From an uncultured Rickettsiales bacterium (GTDB lineage: Bacteria; Pseudomonadota; Alphaproteobacteria; Rickettsiales; Midichloriaceae), in NCBI GenBank assembly GCA_937996615.1, contig CALKVD010000147.1:1-13473 (forward strand): a stretch of DNA of 13,473 nt, in the 5' to 3' direction. The translations under genes and the position numbers were made by a program. Positions within the stretch are counted from its first letter, which is position 1; the number at the start of each line of letters is the position of its first letter. The notes beneath the pieces are model-generated. The model worked only from the letters and a program-made list of their open reading frames with translations. It did no database searches and was not told the origin of the DNA. This document shows positions 1 to 7,027 of this stretch, one piece after another.

Positions 1-288
1 AAGTATTTTAAGCAAACTTGATAGTACATTTTTCAATAAGGTTAAATTGAGCTCTGGTGTTTCAAGAGAGCTTTTTTCCTGATTGTTCTGCGTATTATAT
101 TCAGTTGTTTGGGTGCTCGGAAGTACGCTATCAGAAAAATTATGATATTTTTTATTCTGAGTATGATCTTTCTGGCTGGTCTGTTGCAGATTAGCATCAC
201 TCAATCCAAGGGTTACGGTTGCAGACGCTTGCGTTGCGTTGCTTTTATTTTTGATATTATTCTTGATTATATCAGCTTTAGTGTCCAT
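1..288 (-). CDS. Hypothetical low-complexity protein, C-terminus beyond left edge
   Basis: An open frame starts with ATG at 288 and stays open for 96 codons to the window edge, so the C-terminus is missing. The visible part is hydrophilic and rich in Asn, Gln, Ser, Thr and Lys, with no signal peptide or membrane segment. Only the last residues seen (LTLLKNVLSSLLKIL) are hydrophobic and probably helical. It begins 9 nt after the stop of the rod-binding protein gene, so the two are probably co-transcribed. A disordered N-terminus next to a rod-binding gene could fit a flagellar accessory protein such as a hook-length control protein or an export chaperone, but no family signature is visible and I do not assign one. 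The opposite strand also has a 93-codon open frame here, but its translation is unconvincing. Confidence 0.6.
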   Translation of the reverse strand, partial: MDTKADIIKNNIKNKSNATQASATVTLGLSDANLQQTSQKDHTQNKKYHNFSDSVLPSTQTTEYNTQNNQEKSSLETPELNLTLLKNVLSSLLKIL

Positions 289-297
289 TTTTTGTTA

Positions 298-642
298 CTA
301 TTTGTTAATTTTTTGGTTATCAACGTATTTTTGAATATAAGAAGAAGCCAAATCAAGTTTTGTTCCTATAATTGTTCCATATTCATTTAACAAAAGATCT
401 GTGAATACTTTTTCTGCAAATCCGCCACCAAATAGTGGGTCTGGTTCTTGTTCATGGGCCAATTTAATGAGATGGGAGATAAAATAGGAATTAAATTCTT
501 CAGCAACATTATGATAAGTTTTTGGCTCTGCGTTTAGTAGCTGGAGCTCAGAAGATTGGTTTAGATTATCTACGTACATTTTAAATACCATTAATGATAG
601 CGCTATATCATGTATTAATGCATATTTTTCATATTGTGGCAA
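298..642 (-). CDS. Rod-binding protein (FlgJ N-terminal/CheL-like)
   Basis: The 114-residue product has the hallmark of the flagellar rod-binding domain: an early helix with VAEEFNSYFISHLIKLA (about residues 46-62), then DPLFGGGFAEKVFTDLLLNE (about 68-87) and a YG pair. FlgJ N-domains and alphaproteobacterial CheL-type proteins share the FGGG-x-AE-x-hydrophobic...EYG pattern. In that family the domain caps or chaperones the periplasmic rod during flagellum assembly. No muramidase domain follows, which is the usual alphaproteobacterial form. The only conventional start in the frame is TTG at 642; no ATG lies between the upstream stop and it. ATG codons at residues 18 and 22 are alternatives, and no Shine-Dalgarno sequence supports any of them. 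It lies just upstream of the partial gene at the left edge, probably in one operon. The domain call is fairly secure; the start is not. Confidence 0.72.
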   Translation of the reverse strand: MPQYEKYALIHDIALSLMVFKMYVDNLNQSSELQLLNAEPKTYHNVAEEFNSYFISHLIKLAHEQEPDPLFGGGFAEKVFTDLLLNEYGTIIGTKLDLASSYIQKYVDNQKINK

Positions 643-788
643 ATAATAAATATTAAATTTTGCTGCTAGTGTTTGCTAAAATTATAATAAAGATTGTTAT
701 CAATCTTGGTTCAGCAATAAAAATGGCTTGATCCAAATTTGATTGTGCAAAATTGCTTTTGGTTTTTATTAAAGTCAGTGCAATCAAC

Positions 789-1205
789 CTAGTTTTTGGT
801 TGATGGGACCAAAACATTCTTGGCTTTAATAATTCGATCTGCAAGATAGGCAGTACCACCTTTGTCAGGGTGATTTATCAGCATTAATCTTTTGAACGCG
901 GTTAAAATTTGATCTCTTGATGCTTTTGGACTAACGCCAAGAATTTGTCTCGCTTCTTCAACTGACATTTCGTTTTTATAGAAATGATGGTGACTGCCGG
1001 TGTGGTTTCCAGAAATTTTGCTTAGTCCTAATTGTATTATCTCTAGATATGACCTTAAAAGATGAAAACCAACTTTTTTGGCTTCATTTAATAGTATAGT
1101 TGCAGCCATAATGATTTTGGTTAGTTCGGTATCATCATTTTTCGGTTTTGTTCTTGAGGCTCGCCAAACGATATAGGCAAATGTGGTAAGGATTAAAATA
1201 TACAT
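789..1205 (-). CDS. Membrane-anchored J-domain protein (TIM14/Pam18-like)
   Basis: This 138-residue protein has one N-terminal hydrophobic segment (about residues 2-15), a polar linker, an amphipathic helical stretch (about 27-64), and a C-terminal J domain (about 80-132) with an intact HPD motif at 112-114 followed by KGG. J domains stimulate the ATPase of Hsp70 (DnaK). The architecture, with the J domain at the extreme C-terminus, HPDKGG, a Leu-Ala pair and a closing I-x-KAK-x-VL helix, is that of mitochondrial Pam18/TIM14 and its alphaproteobacterial relatives rather than DnaJ, which starts with the J domain and carries a zinc region. The inferred site of action is the cytoplasmic face of the inner membrane. 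The ATG at 1205 sits directly before the membrane segment; no ribosome binding site is evident. Homologues can be longer at the N-terminus, so the anchor may be reduced. It is transcribed toward the flagellar pair but 146 nt away. Confidence 0.85.
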   Translation of the reverse strand: MYILILTTFAYIVWRASRTKPKNDDTELTKIIMAATILLNEAKKVGFHLLRSYLEIIQLGLSKISGNHTGSHHHFYKNEMSVEEARQILGVSPKASRDQILTAFKRLMLINHPDKGGTAYLADRIIKAKNVLVPSTKN

Positions 1206-1409
1206 GCTGAACTAAGAAGAGCGGTATTATATAATGCCTATTATAAAGCAAAAGCTGCTAACTCGCAAGAGGGCAGTTTTAGAGTCATTAGAATGAGGAA
1301 TTATGGATATTATCGAGATTAAATTTATCTGAGAAATTAATGATCCAGGCTGGTGTCTTAGCTTTTTTAAAAATAATAATGAAAAGAGGCTTGGTTGGTC
1401 CAATCAGTT

Positions 1410-1486
1410 TGGTAGCGAAGGAGGGACTCGAACCCCCGACACGCGGATTATGATTCCGCTGCTCTGACCACCTGAGCTACTTCGCC
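1410..1486 (-). tRNA. tRNA-Met (CAT), elongator type
   Basis: The minus strand folds as a complete 77-nt tRNA with encoded CCA. The acceptor stem GGCGAAG pairs with CTTCGCT (G-U at the first pair). The D arm contains AGCTCAGGTGGTCAGAGC, the anticodon loop carries CAT within CGGAATCATAATCCG, and the T arm is GGGGGTTCGAGTCCCTC. The acceptor pairing and the conserved body match alphaproteobacterial elongator tRNA-Met. An initiator would normally have a mismatched first pair and three G-C pairs in the anticodon stem, which are not seen. A tRNA-Ile2 with lysidine-modified CAT is less likely on body sequence but is not formally excluded. Confidence 0.95.
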
Positions 1487-1488
1487 AT

Positions 1489-1513
1489 CTGGAAGAATTC
1501 TTTCGTCTTCCAG
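1489..1513 (-). other. Hairpin in the 5' leader of tRNA-Met
   Basis: CTGGAAGA and TCTTCCAG form a perfect 8-bp stem with a 9-nt loop (CGAAAGAAT in the transcript sense). The hairpin ends 2 nt before the first base of the mature tRNA and begins 6 nt after a TATACT -10 element, so it probably forms essentially the whole 5' leader. No T-run follows on either strand, so it is not a standard intrinsic terminator. A role in protecting or presenting the RNase P site is inference. Confidence 0.55.
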
Positions 1514-1519
1514 CAAAAT

Positions 1520-1525
1520 AGTATA
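1520..1525 (-). promoter_or_regulatory. -10 element of the tRNA-Met promoter
   Basis: On the minus strand TATACT matches the sigma70 -10 consensus at five of six bases and stands 33 nt upstream of the mature tRNA. Transcription would start near 1513, the base of the leader hairpin. The -35 region is poor: AACTTG lies at 17-nt spacing and TTGCTT at 14 nt. The call rests mainly on the -10 and its position. Confidence 0.45.
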
Positions 1526-1646
1526 TCAAAAATTGCCAAAAGCAAGTTTTTTATACTTGGATTGCAGTTTTAAATTTGATTTAGAATAGAATACAAAATC
1601 GAATATCGCATTACTGAATTAAATACAATATTTGATTTTAGCTGGT

Positions 1647-2354
1647 TTATTTTAGACTAACTTTATAGCCTGCCATACGGACAGTTTTAACGATGTCAAT
1701 GCCATCAACGCTTGCAGCAAGCAAAGCTTTGCGTACGCGAGTGATATGGACATCTATTGTTCTGTCATCAACAGCAGTTTCTGGGCCCCATACTTTATCT
1801 ATCAAGGCTTTGCGCGACAAAACGCGTTCTGGATTTTCCATCAATATTTGGAGAATCTGGAACTCTATCGGTGCCAGCTTTATAGTATTGCCATTGCGAG
1901 TTACTTCCATTGAGGTCAGATCCATTACTATATCGTGGAAAGTGATTTTGCGCTCAATGAAGGCGGGGCGTATTCTACGCAAGACAGCTCTGATTCTGGC
2001 GATTAAGTGACCTGGGGTGAAAGGTTTGGTGACATAGTCATCGGCTCCTTGTTCAAGCCCTAGAACAGCATCCATGTTCTCATTGCGAGATGATATCATG
2101 ATGATAGGTATAGCGGCAGTTAATGGATCATTACGCAATGCGTTGCAAACTTGAATACCGTTTGTTTCCGCGATCATCCAGTCAACGACGACGATATCGG
2201 GATCTAATTCTTTTGCCATTTTGATTCCAATTTTGCCGTTTGACGCCATAAGAACATTATAGCCTTCTTTTGTGAGATTATACTGAGTTACCTCAGCGAC
2301 AGCTTCGTCGTCTTCGATTAGAAGCACTGTGCATTTTAATGATTTAGTTGCCAT
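1647..2354 (-). CDS. phoB: OmpR/PhoB-family response regulator
   Basis: The 235-residue two-domain response regulator has a receiver domain (about residues 9-123) with acidic pocket E14-D15-D16, phospho-acceptor D58 in a VVVDWM context, S88 in the switch position and K110 in TKPF. The C-terminal winged helix (about 128-234) has the OmpR-class recognition segment DDRTIDVHITRVRKAL and the terminal TVRMAGYKV wing. The D-W-M motif and the DVHI...R-KAL...TVR-AGY pattern are closest to PhoB, the phosphate-starvation activator. The functional name is inferred; another OmpR-type regulator is possible. No histidine kinase (PhoR) or Pst transport gene is nearby, so it is an orphan here. The start at 2354 (ATG) gives the normal N-terminus; no Shine-Dalgarno sequence is seen. 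A small inverted repeat lies 27 nt upstream. Confidence 0.88.
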   Translation of the reverse strand: MATKSLKCTVLLIEDDEAVAEVTQYNLTKEGYNVLMASNGKIGIKMAKELDPDIVVVDWMIAETNGIQVCNALRNDPLTAAIPIIMISSRNENMDAVLGLEQGADDYVTKPFTPGHLIARIRAVLRRIRPAFIERKITFHDIVMDLTSMEVTRNGNTIKLAPIEFQILQILMENPERVLSRKALIDKVWGPETAVDDRTIDVHITRVRKALLAASVDGIDIVKTVRMAGYKVSLK

Positions 2355-2381
2355 AATTTAATTATGCGTTAGATATACATC

Positions 2382-2396
2382 TAGTATGGTATACTA
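2382..2396. promoter_or_regulatory. Inverted repeat upstream of the response regulator
   Basis: TAGTAT-GGT-ATACTA is a perfect 6+3+6 inverted repeat ending 28 nt upstream of the response regulator start codon. On the minus strand it overlaps TATAGT, a possible -10 hexamer. The position suits an operator or autoregulatory site, but it does not resemble the direct-repeat PHO box and could occur by chance in such AT-rich DNA. The rest of the 232-nt spacer (2355-2586) is AT-rich with further imperfect hairpins and no gene. Confidence 0.25.
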
Positions 2397-2586
2397 TATT
2401 AACAATAAATGCAAATTATATCATACATTATATATAATTCTTTATTGCAATATGTGATTTAATTGATAGAAAATTTAGAAAAATCAAAAATTTGTTGATA
2501 ATAAATTTTATTATTTGTGCAACATTTTTAATCCTGTTACGTCTTTTGTTTTGGCTTCAGTAATAAAAAACTTATAGATAAAAAGG

Positions 2587-3348
2587 TTATTTTTTGATTG
2601 CTGCTAACATCTTTTCAAAAAATGCGATTACTTGGTTGACTAGCTCAATGGATTGTTCACCATAATCAACATCCACAGTAATGCCAAACAGATTGATCCC
2701 AGTTGCGATTCTACCTAATGTATCGTGGAGCACTATTACTTCTTCTGAATTTTCATTGGTTTTATTGATAGCGTTTGTCCAAGCTTTTTGAAATTCAATA
2801 ACCATTGATTTAGCTGCATTAACCTTAGTGCTGAACACAGTATCGTTTAACGCTTCTAGCTTAGCAGATATAGATTTACTGTTCGCTGATAGGGTTTGAA
2901 TCTCGCTATCAAGTTGGTCATAGCCTTCAATTGTGATACCAGTACCTTTGGCTAAATCTAGATTTATATTGGCCAAACTATTTTTGACAATATTTTCAGG
3001 CTCATTGTCTATCGATATTGTGCTAACAGATTTAGCTAAATCTACAGCTTCTTGTAACTGATTGACGATATTATGCAATACCTTGATATACATTTGGCAT
3101 GCAACTGAAGGTTGTATTTTGCTCTGGTAGGTAGTATGTATTTGTTGCATTGATTTTCTTTTGTCTGTATAGCTACTAGGAAAACTACTTGTTTTCAAAT
3201 CAGTAATATTATTTAGCGATCTATCACTGCGGTTTTCTTGTTCTATTGATTCTTGATTTTCTATTTCTACTAATTCTTTTGAAATTTGTTTTTTAGTATT
3301 AGTATTGTTTTGATTATCAATATTATTGATAGTAAATAAGTTATTCAT
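2587..3348 (-). CDS. Hypothetical protein, Asn-rich N-terminus and helical C-terminus
   Basis: I do not recognise this 253-residue protein. Residues 1-60 are hydrophilic and low in complexity, rich in Asn, Gln, Glu, Ser and Lys, and look disordered. From about residue 70 the sequence looks mostly alpha-helical, with heptad-like stretches around 84-110, 140-170 and 175-195, then a Gly/Asp-containing turn (GITVDVDYGEQS) and a terminal amphipathic helix ending in AAIKK. It has no signal peptide, membrane segment or cysteine-rich site; a single Cys is seen near residue 84. The frame is long, begins with ATG and has codon use like its neighbours, so it is likely real. It is divergent from hisS and about 230 nt upstream of the response regulator gene on the same strand. 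A secreted or structural helical protein is possible, but there is no direct evidence for it. Confidence 0.8.
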   Translation of the reverse strand: MNNLFTINNIDNQNNTNTKKQISKELVEIENQESIEQENRSDRSLNNITDLKTSSFPSSYTDKRKSMQQIHTTYQSKIQPSVACQMYIKVLHNIVNQLQEAVDLAKSVSTISIDNEPENIVKNSLANINLDLAKGTGITIEGYDQLDSEIQTLSANSKSISAKLEALNDTVFSTKVNAAKSMVIEFQKAWTNAINKTNENSEEVIVLHDTLGRIATGINLFGITVDVDYGEQSIELVNQVIAFFEKMLAAIKK

Positions 3349-3662
3349 ATTTCTATTACCATAAATTTATTAATGCCAATGAATTTGTATCAAGAACTGA
3401 TATGAGTGAATCAATACATTTCTACAAGATAACATGTTGTTTCAATACTAATATGTTTTGCAAAAACAATGTTTTATTGCAGCATTTATATATGTAGCAG
3501 ATTATCGATCAGTATACAAGTACTACCATTAATAATTTTTCAATAAAATTTATAGCAAAAATATAGTAAAATATTATATAGTGGCTATACTTGAAATTTA
3601 GTCTGCTATACATATATAATAAATATTCAATCAATTCCCTTAACTTGAAAAAGCAAAACCCA
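3349..3662. other. Divergent intergenic region with short palindromes
   Basis: This stretch separates the minus-strand hypothetical gene from hisS and must hold both promoters. It contains the perfect palindromes AACATGTT (3431-3438) and TTTTGCAAAA (3456-3465), an AAAAC-AAT-GTTTT hairpin (3463-3475), and ATGTTTT repeated directly at 3453 and 3469. Several TATA-rich hexamers occur before hisS, but none pairs with a convincing -35. The last 72 nt (3591-3662) are open in the hisS frame from a TTG and may be leader or coding. No RNA gene is seen. Confidence 0.4.
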
Positions 3663-4940
3663 GTGTCAGCAAAAAAAATAACCCCGCTTCGTGGTATGCA
3701 TGATCTTTTTGGTCATGAAATCGAAACTTATAATAAAATCATCGATACTGCAAAACTTGTTACCCAAAGTTATGGATATCAAATAATTCAAACCCCAATT
3801 CTAGAAAATTCAGAGATATTTTTGCGGACTTTGGGCGAAACGTCAGATATTATAGGGAAAGAAACCTATACTTTCTCTGATCGTGAAAAAAGATCTTTGA
3901 CAATGCGACCAGAATTTACTGCGGCAATGGTTAGAGCATTTATCAGCAATGGGTGGACTCAAAGTCTCCCGCAAAAACTATTTTCATATGGCCCCCTATT
4001 TCGCCATGAAAGACCACAAAAAAATCGGTATAGGCAATTCCATCAGTTTAACTGTGAATTTTTTGGAGCAAAAACTTATCACTCAGATGTGGAAATGATT
4101 AGTATGGCTCATTCGATTCTAGCGAAGTTAAGAATTGCTGATCATGTTTCGTTGCAGCTCAATACTTTAGGTGATGAAAAAACGAGAGAAGATCATCGTC
4201 GTGCTTTGGTAGAATATCTAGAGAAGCATCAAAACAATCTTTCGCTTTTAAGCCGAGAAAGAATGATGCGTAATCCATTGCGGGTTTTGGATTCCAAAGA
4301 AGAATGTGATCAAGAGGTGGTAAAAAATTCTCCTAATATTTTAGATTATTTAACCCCAGAAGCTGCTCAGTATCATAATAATATTTTAAAAAGTTTAGAG
4401 AAATTGCAGATACCATTTAAAGTTAATTCTAAAATTGTCAGAGGATTGGATTACTATACCAGTACTATCTTTGAATATACTAGCGATATCACAAATCAAA
4501 TGGCGGTAATGGCTGGGGGTAGATATGATAATCTAGTTGCTAATATGGGCGGAGGAAACGTTAGGGCAATTGGTTTGGGAGCTGGTATTGAACGTTTGAT
4601 TTATATTATGCATTCTCTTGAAGAGCAAAAAGCTAAGTCAAGAGCAGGTATATATTTAGTGAGTATGGATGATAGTTGTGCGAGTATGCTAATGCAATTA
4701 GCATATAATTTGCGATATGGTGGAATTTTGACCTATCTAGACTATCTAGATAATGGGACCCAAATCAAAAAAGCTGTAGAAAAAGCTGATAAAATTGCCG
4801 CTCGTTACTTACTTGTTCTTGGTTTGGATGAATTGAATAGTGGACAATATATAGTTAAAGATATGAATAACGGTCAAGGCAAAAAAGGAAAGATTAAGGA
4901 AATTGAAAATGATCTCAAGACTTTATATAATCTATCATAA
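3663..4940 (+). CDS. hisS: Histidyl-tRNA synthetase
   Basis: This class II aminoacyl-tRNA synthetase charges tRNA-His with histidine in the cytosol. Counting from the GTG at 3663 the product is 425 residues, normal for the family. After the N-terminal ITPLRGMHDL block come RPEFT (82-86), the motif 2 region FRHERPQKNRYRQFHQ (113-128) with its ATP-binding arginine, the histidine-specific RGLDYYTSTIFEY segment (260-272), motif 3 GLGAGIERLI (304-313), and a C-terminal anticodon-binding domain. The frame is open back to a TTG at 3591, adding 24 residues. I prefer GTG because homologues begin only a few residues before the LRGM block, and the extra residues are AT-rich filler. Neither start has a clear ribosome binding site. 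The stop lies inside a 12-bp tandem duplication. tRNA-Asn and lnt follow on the same strand but are probably separate units. Confidence 0.96.
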   Translation: MSAKKITPLRGMHDLFGHEIETYNKIIDTAKLVTQSYGYQIIQTPILENSEIFLRTLGETSDIIGKETYTFSDREKRSLTMRPEFTAAMVRAFISNGWTQSLPQKLFSYGPLFRHERPQKNRYRQFHQFNCEFFGAKTYHSDVEMISMAHSILAKLRIADHVSLQLNTLGDEKTREDHRRALVEYLEKHQNNLSLLSRERMMRNPLRVLDSKEECDQEVVKNSPNILDYLTPEAAQYHNNILKSLEKLQIPFKVNSKIVRGLDYYTSTIFEYTSDITNQMAVMAGGRYDNLVANMGGGNVRAIGLGAGIERLIYIMHSLEEQKAKSRAGIYLVSMDDSCASMLMQLAYNLRYGGILTYLDYLDNGTQIKKAVEKADKIAARYLLVLGLDELNSGQYIVKDMNNGQGKKGKIKEIENDLKTLYNLS

Positions 4941-4952
4941 AATCTATCATAA
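4929..4952 (+). repeat. 12-bp tandem duplication across the hisS stop
   Basis: AATCTATCATAA occurs twice head to tail (4929-4940 and 4941-4952). Each copy reads Asn-Leu-Ser-stop in the hisS frame, so the last three sense codons and the stop are duplicated and the second copy supplies an in-frame backup stop. This looks like a simple replication-slippage event. Confidence 0.9.
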
Positions 4953-5080
4953 AATTCCAAATTAAATATTCAAGATTTTGCTCCTATGATAATTTTGATT
5001 ATTTTTCTTTAGTCAAAACATTGTTGTAACCACATTCAGTCATTAGATTTAGATTCTTAACCTAAAAGCAAAAAAATTTC

Positions 5081-5110
5081 TAGACACACTTATAAAGCTT
5101 ATGCTATAAC
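5081..5110 (+). promoter_or_regulatory. Promoter of tRNA-Asn
   Basis: TAGACA (5081-5086) and TATAAC (5105-5110) each match the sigma70 consensus at five of six positions and are separated by 18 nt. Transcription would start near 5117, about 12 nt before the mature tRNA, a typical arrangement for a stand-alone tRNA gene. Confidence 0.6.
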
Positions 5111-5128
5111 ATATCCATGTTTCTTTGT

Positions 5129-5203
5129 TCCTCGGTAGCTCAGTGGCAGAGCAAGCGGCTGTTAACCGCTTGGTCGCTGGTTCGAATCCGGCCCGGGGAG
5201 CCA
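5129..5203 (+). tRNA. tRNA-Asn (GTT)
   Basis: This complete 75-nt tRNA has an encoded CCA. Acceptor TCCTCGG pairs with CCGGGGA, including one U-G pair, and the discriminator base is G. The D arm is AGCTCAGTGGCAGAGC, the anticodon stem-loop is AGCGGCTGTTAACCGCT with anticodon GTT, and the T arm contains GGTTCGAATCC. These are typical tRNA-Asn features. It lies between hisS and lnt with its own promoter. Confidence 0.97.
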
Positions 5204-5371
5204 CTGGTTTGTTCAAAATCAGCTTGTGATCCTTATGTCACTTCTCTCAAATTGTATTTTGATTTATTGGTTCTCTTGTTTTGATAGCTTTAAGATGATA
5301 TCTTTGAAGCAAAATAGGTCAAATCTTTGGCAAATTAGAATTCAAAATATAAAAATATACAAGCTTAGGAT

Positions 5372-7009
5372 ATGAGTTATCAATATAAAAATTTTAATCA
5401 AAGTTTTGAGTCAGATATATGGTTGTATTTTATCGCTGCTCTCCTTGGTTCTTCGCTTACTTTAGCTTTTGCTCCTTTTAATATTTGGTTGGGATTATTA
5501 GTAAGTTTTAGTGGGTTGCTTTATTGCTTGGAGCTATTGAGCCAAAAAGCTAACTATTCTAACTATGGCTGTCATAGCTGGTCTTCAACAAATAGCTTAT
5601 TGCCCGCTTTTTCTTTAGGGTATTGTTTTGGTTTTGGCCATTTTATTTCTGCATTATCTTGGGTTCATAATTCTCTAACAGCTTCTCCTGAGATTGGTGA
5701 GATATACGGCTGGCTGAAGCCAATAGTGACTATTATTATGCCAGGAGTGATGGGGCTTTTTACTGGATTTGTTACTTTAGGCACATATATTTTAGTTATG
5801 CTAAAACGTGATAGCACTATAGTATCAAGACGTATTTCGATCCTTCTTTTTTTTGTTCTTAGCTGGTGGTTTTGGGAATGGGTGATTAGTTATTTGGTGA
5901 TACCATTTCCTTGGATGGTACTTGGTTATGCTAGTCAATATTCGCTGGTTTTGATGCAGAACGCAGCTTTATATAGCGTACACGGCTTGAGTTTTATACT
6001 TTTGATTATCGCTACTGTTTTATATGCTAGGAGTTTTCGCTATACCATTATAGTCGTACTTTTGATATGTTTTATTGTGTCATATGGTCAGTGGAGATTA
6101 GCTGGCAATATAGAATCTGGAATAGAGTTCGAATTGGAGCCAAACCCAATCACCGTCTTTAACCCAGAGCAAAACTCAAATCTAAGCCAAGTATCAAATC
6201 AGAAAAAGCAAATCCAAATTATTCTTACCCAACCAAATCTCAAATTATTTGAATCTACTTTTGCCAATAGCGAAAATAAAAATAACCAAATTATGAAAAC
6301 AATGGAATTGAGTCTTGAAGGATTAAATAAAGTTTCTTCGTTGATACAAAGTCAAAATGGTTCTTTGCCAACTTTGATAATATGGCCAGAGTCCGGGGTG
6401 AGATCAATTATTAGTCGACGAGATGATTTGGAATTTGTTCGTTACCTGTTGCCAGAAAACACAATTTTGCTGACAGGCGCTGATACCTATGATGGTGTTG
6501 GATACTATAATTCAATGATTGCAATTGATAACAGTGGCCAAATTATTAGACAATATGACAAGAAAATTTTGGCCCCTTTCGGAGAATATATTCCTGGCGC
6601 AAGTTTATTTTCTTGGATACATCCATTAGTTGCAAATGAAGGATTCAAACACGGAAAAAGAAATCAGATTATAGATCTGATTTTTGATTACAATATTGCA
6701 AATAACACGAATCGAATTAGGTTAGTGCCATTTATATGCTACGAAATTGCATTTCCCTTTATGGTTGAATCGATTGATTGTGATTTCATTATACAAATAA
6801 CTAATGATATTTGGTTTGGCGATAGCATCGGTCCATATCAACATCTTGCTATTGCAAGAATGCGTGCTATAGAATATGGTAAGCCATTGCTGCGTGTTGC
6901 AAACACAGGCATCAGTGCTGTGATAGATTCTAATGGGAGAGTTTTAAAATTTTTACCATTAAATAAAACTGGAGTGATTAACCTGATCGTAGATTTAGCA
7001 AATAATTAA
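5372..7009 (+). CDS. lnt: Apolipoprotein N-acyltransferase
   Basis: Lnt adds the third acyl chain to the N-terminal cysteine of lipoproteins in the inner membrane, the last step before Lol sorting. The 545-residue protein has a hydrophobic N-terminal half (about residues 15-240) with several membrane helices, including the family-typical LAFAPFNIW after the first helix. The C-terminal nitrilase-like domain (about 278-530) has a visible catalytic triad: E340 in WPESGV, K397 in YDKK, and C456 in ICYE. It also has E405 in APFGEYIPG and the conserved TNDIWFG and RVANTGIS segments. Residues 245-275 form an Asn/Gln-rich linker a little longer than usual. The ATG start at 5372 is preceded by AGGA, but too close (two bases) to be an ordinary ribosome binding site. 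All catalytic residues are present, so it should be active. Confidence 0.96.
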   Translation: MSYQYKNFNQSFESDIWLYFIAALLGSSLTLAFAPFNIWLGLLVSFSGLLYCLELLSQKANYSNYGCHSWSSTNSLLPAFSLGYCFGFGHFISALSWVHNSLTASPEIGEIYGWLKPIVTIIMPGVMGLFTGFVTLGTYILVMLKRDSTIVSRRISILLFFVLSWWFWEWVISYLVIPFPWMVLGYASQYSLVLMQNAALYSVHGLSFILLIIATVLYARSFRYTIIVVLLICFIVSYGQWRLAGNIESGIEFELEPNPITVFNPEQNSNLSQVSNQKKQIQIILTQPNLKLFESTFANSENKNNQIMKTMELSLEGLNKVSSLIQSQNGSLPTLIIWPESGVRSIISRRDDLEFVRYLLPENTILLTGADTYDGVGYYNSMIAIDNSGQIIRQYDKKILAPFGEYIPGASLFSWIHPLVANEGFKHGKRNQIIDLIFDYNIANNTNRIRLVPFICYEIAFPFMVESIDCDFIIQITNDIWFGDSIGPYQHLAIARMRAIEYGKPLLRVANTGISAVIDSNGRVLKFLPLNKTGVINLIVDLANN

Positions 7010-7027
7010 TTGAAAATATTTTTCAAT
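7009..7027 (+). terminator. AT-rich hairpin at the lnt stop
   Basis: ATTGAAAA-TAT-TTTTCAAT is a perfect 8-bp stem with a 3-nt loop beginning on the last base of the lnt stop codon, and its 3' arm is T-rich. It is well placed for a weak terminator or 3' end stabiliser, but the stem has only one G-C pair and no separate T-tract follows. Confidence 0.3.

Noticed and set aside
109..390. Plus-strand 93-codon open frame near the left edge
   Set aside because: It overlaps both minus-strand genes, including the well-supported rod-binding domain; its Phe/Ile-rich translation is what AT-rich antisense DNA gives by chance.
653..859. Minus-strand 68-codon open frame between the J-domain gene and the rod-binding gene
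   Set aside because: It overlaps the end of the J domain in another frame and has no recognisable feature.
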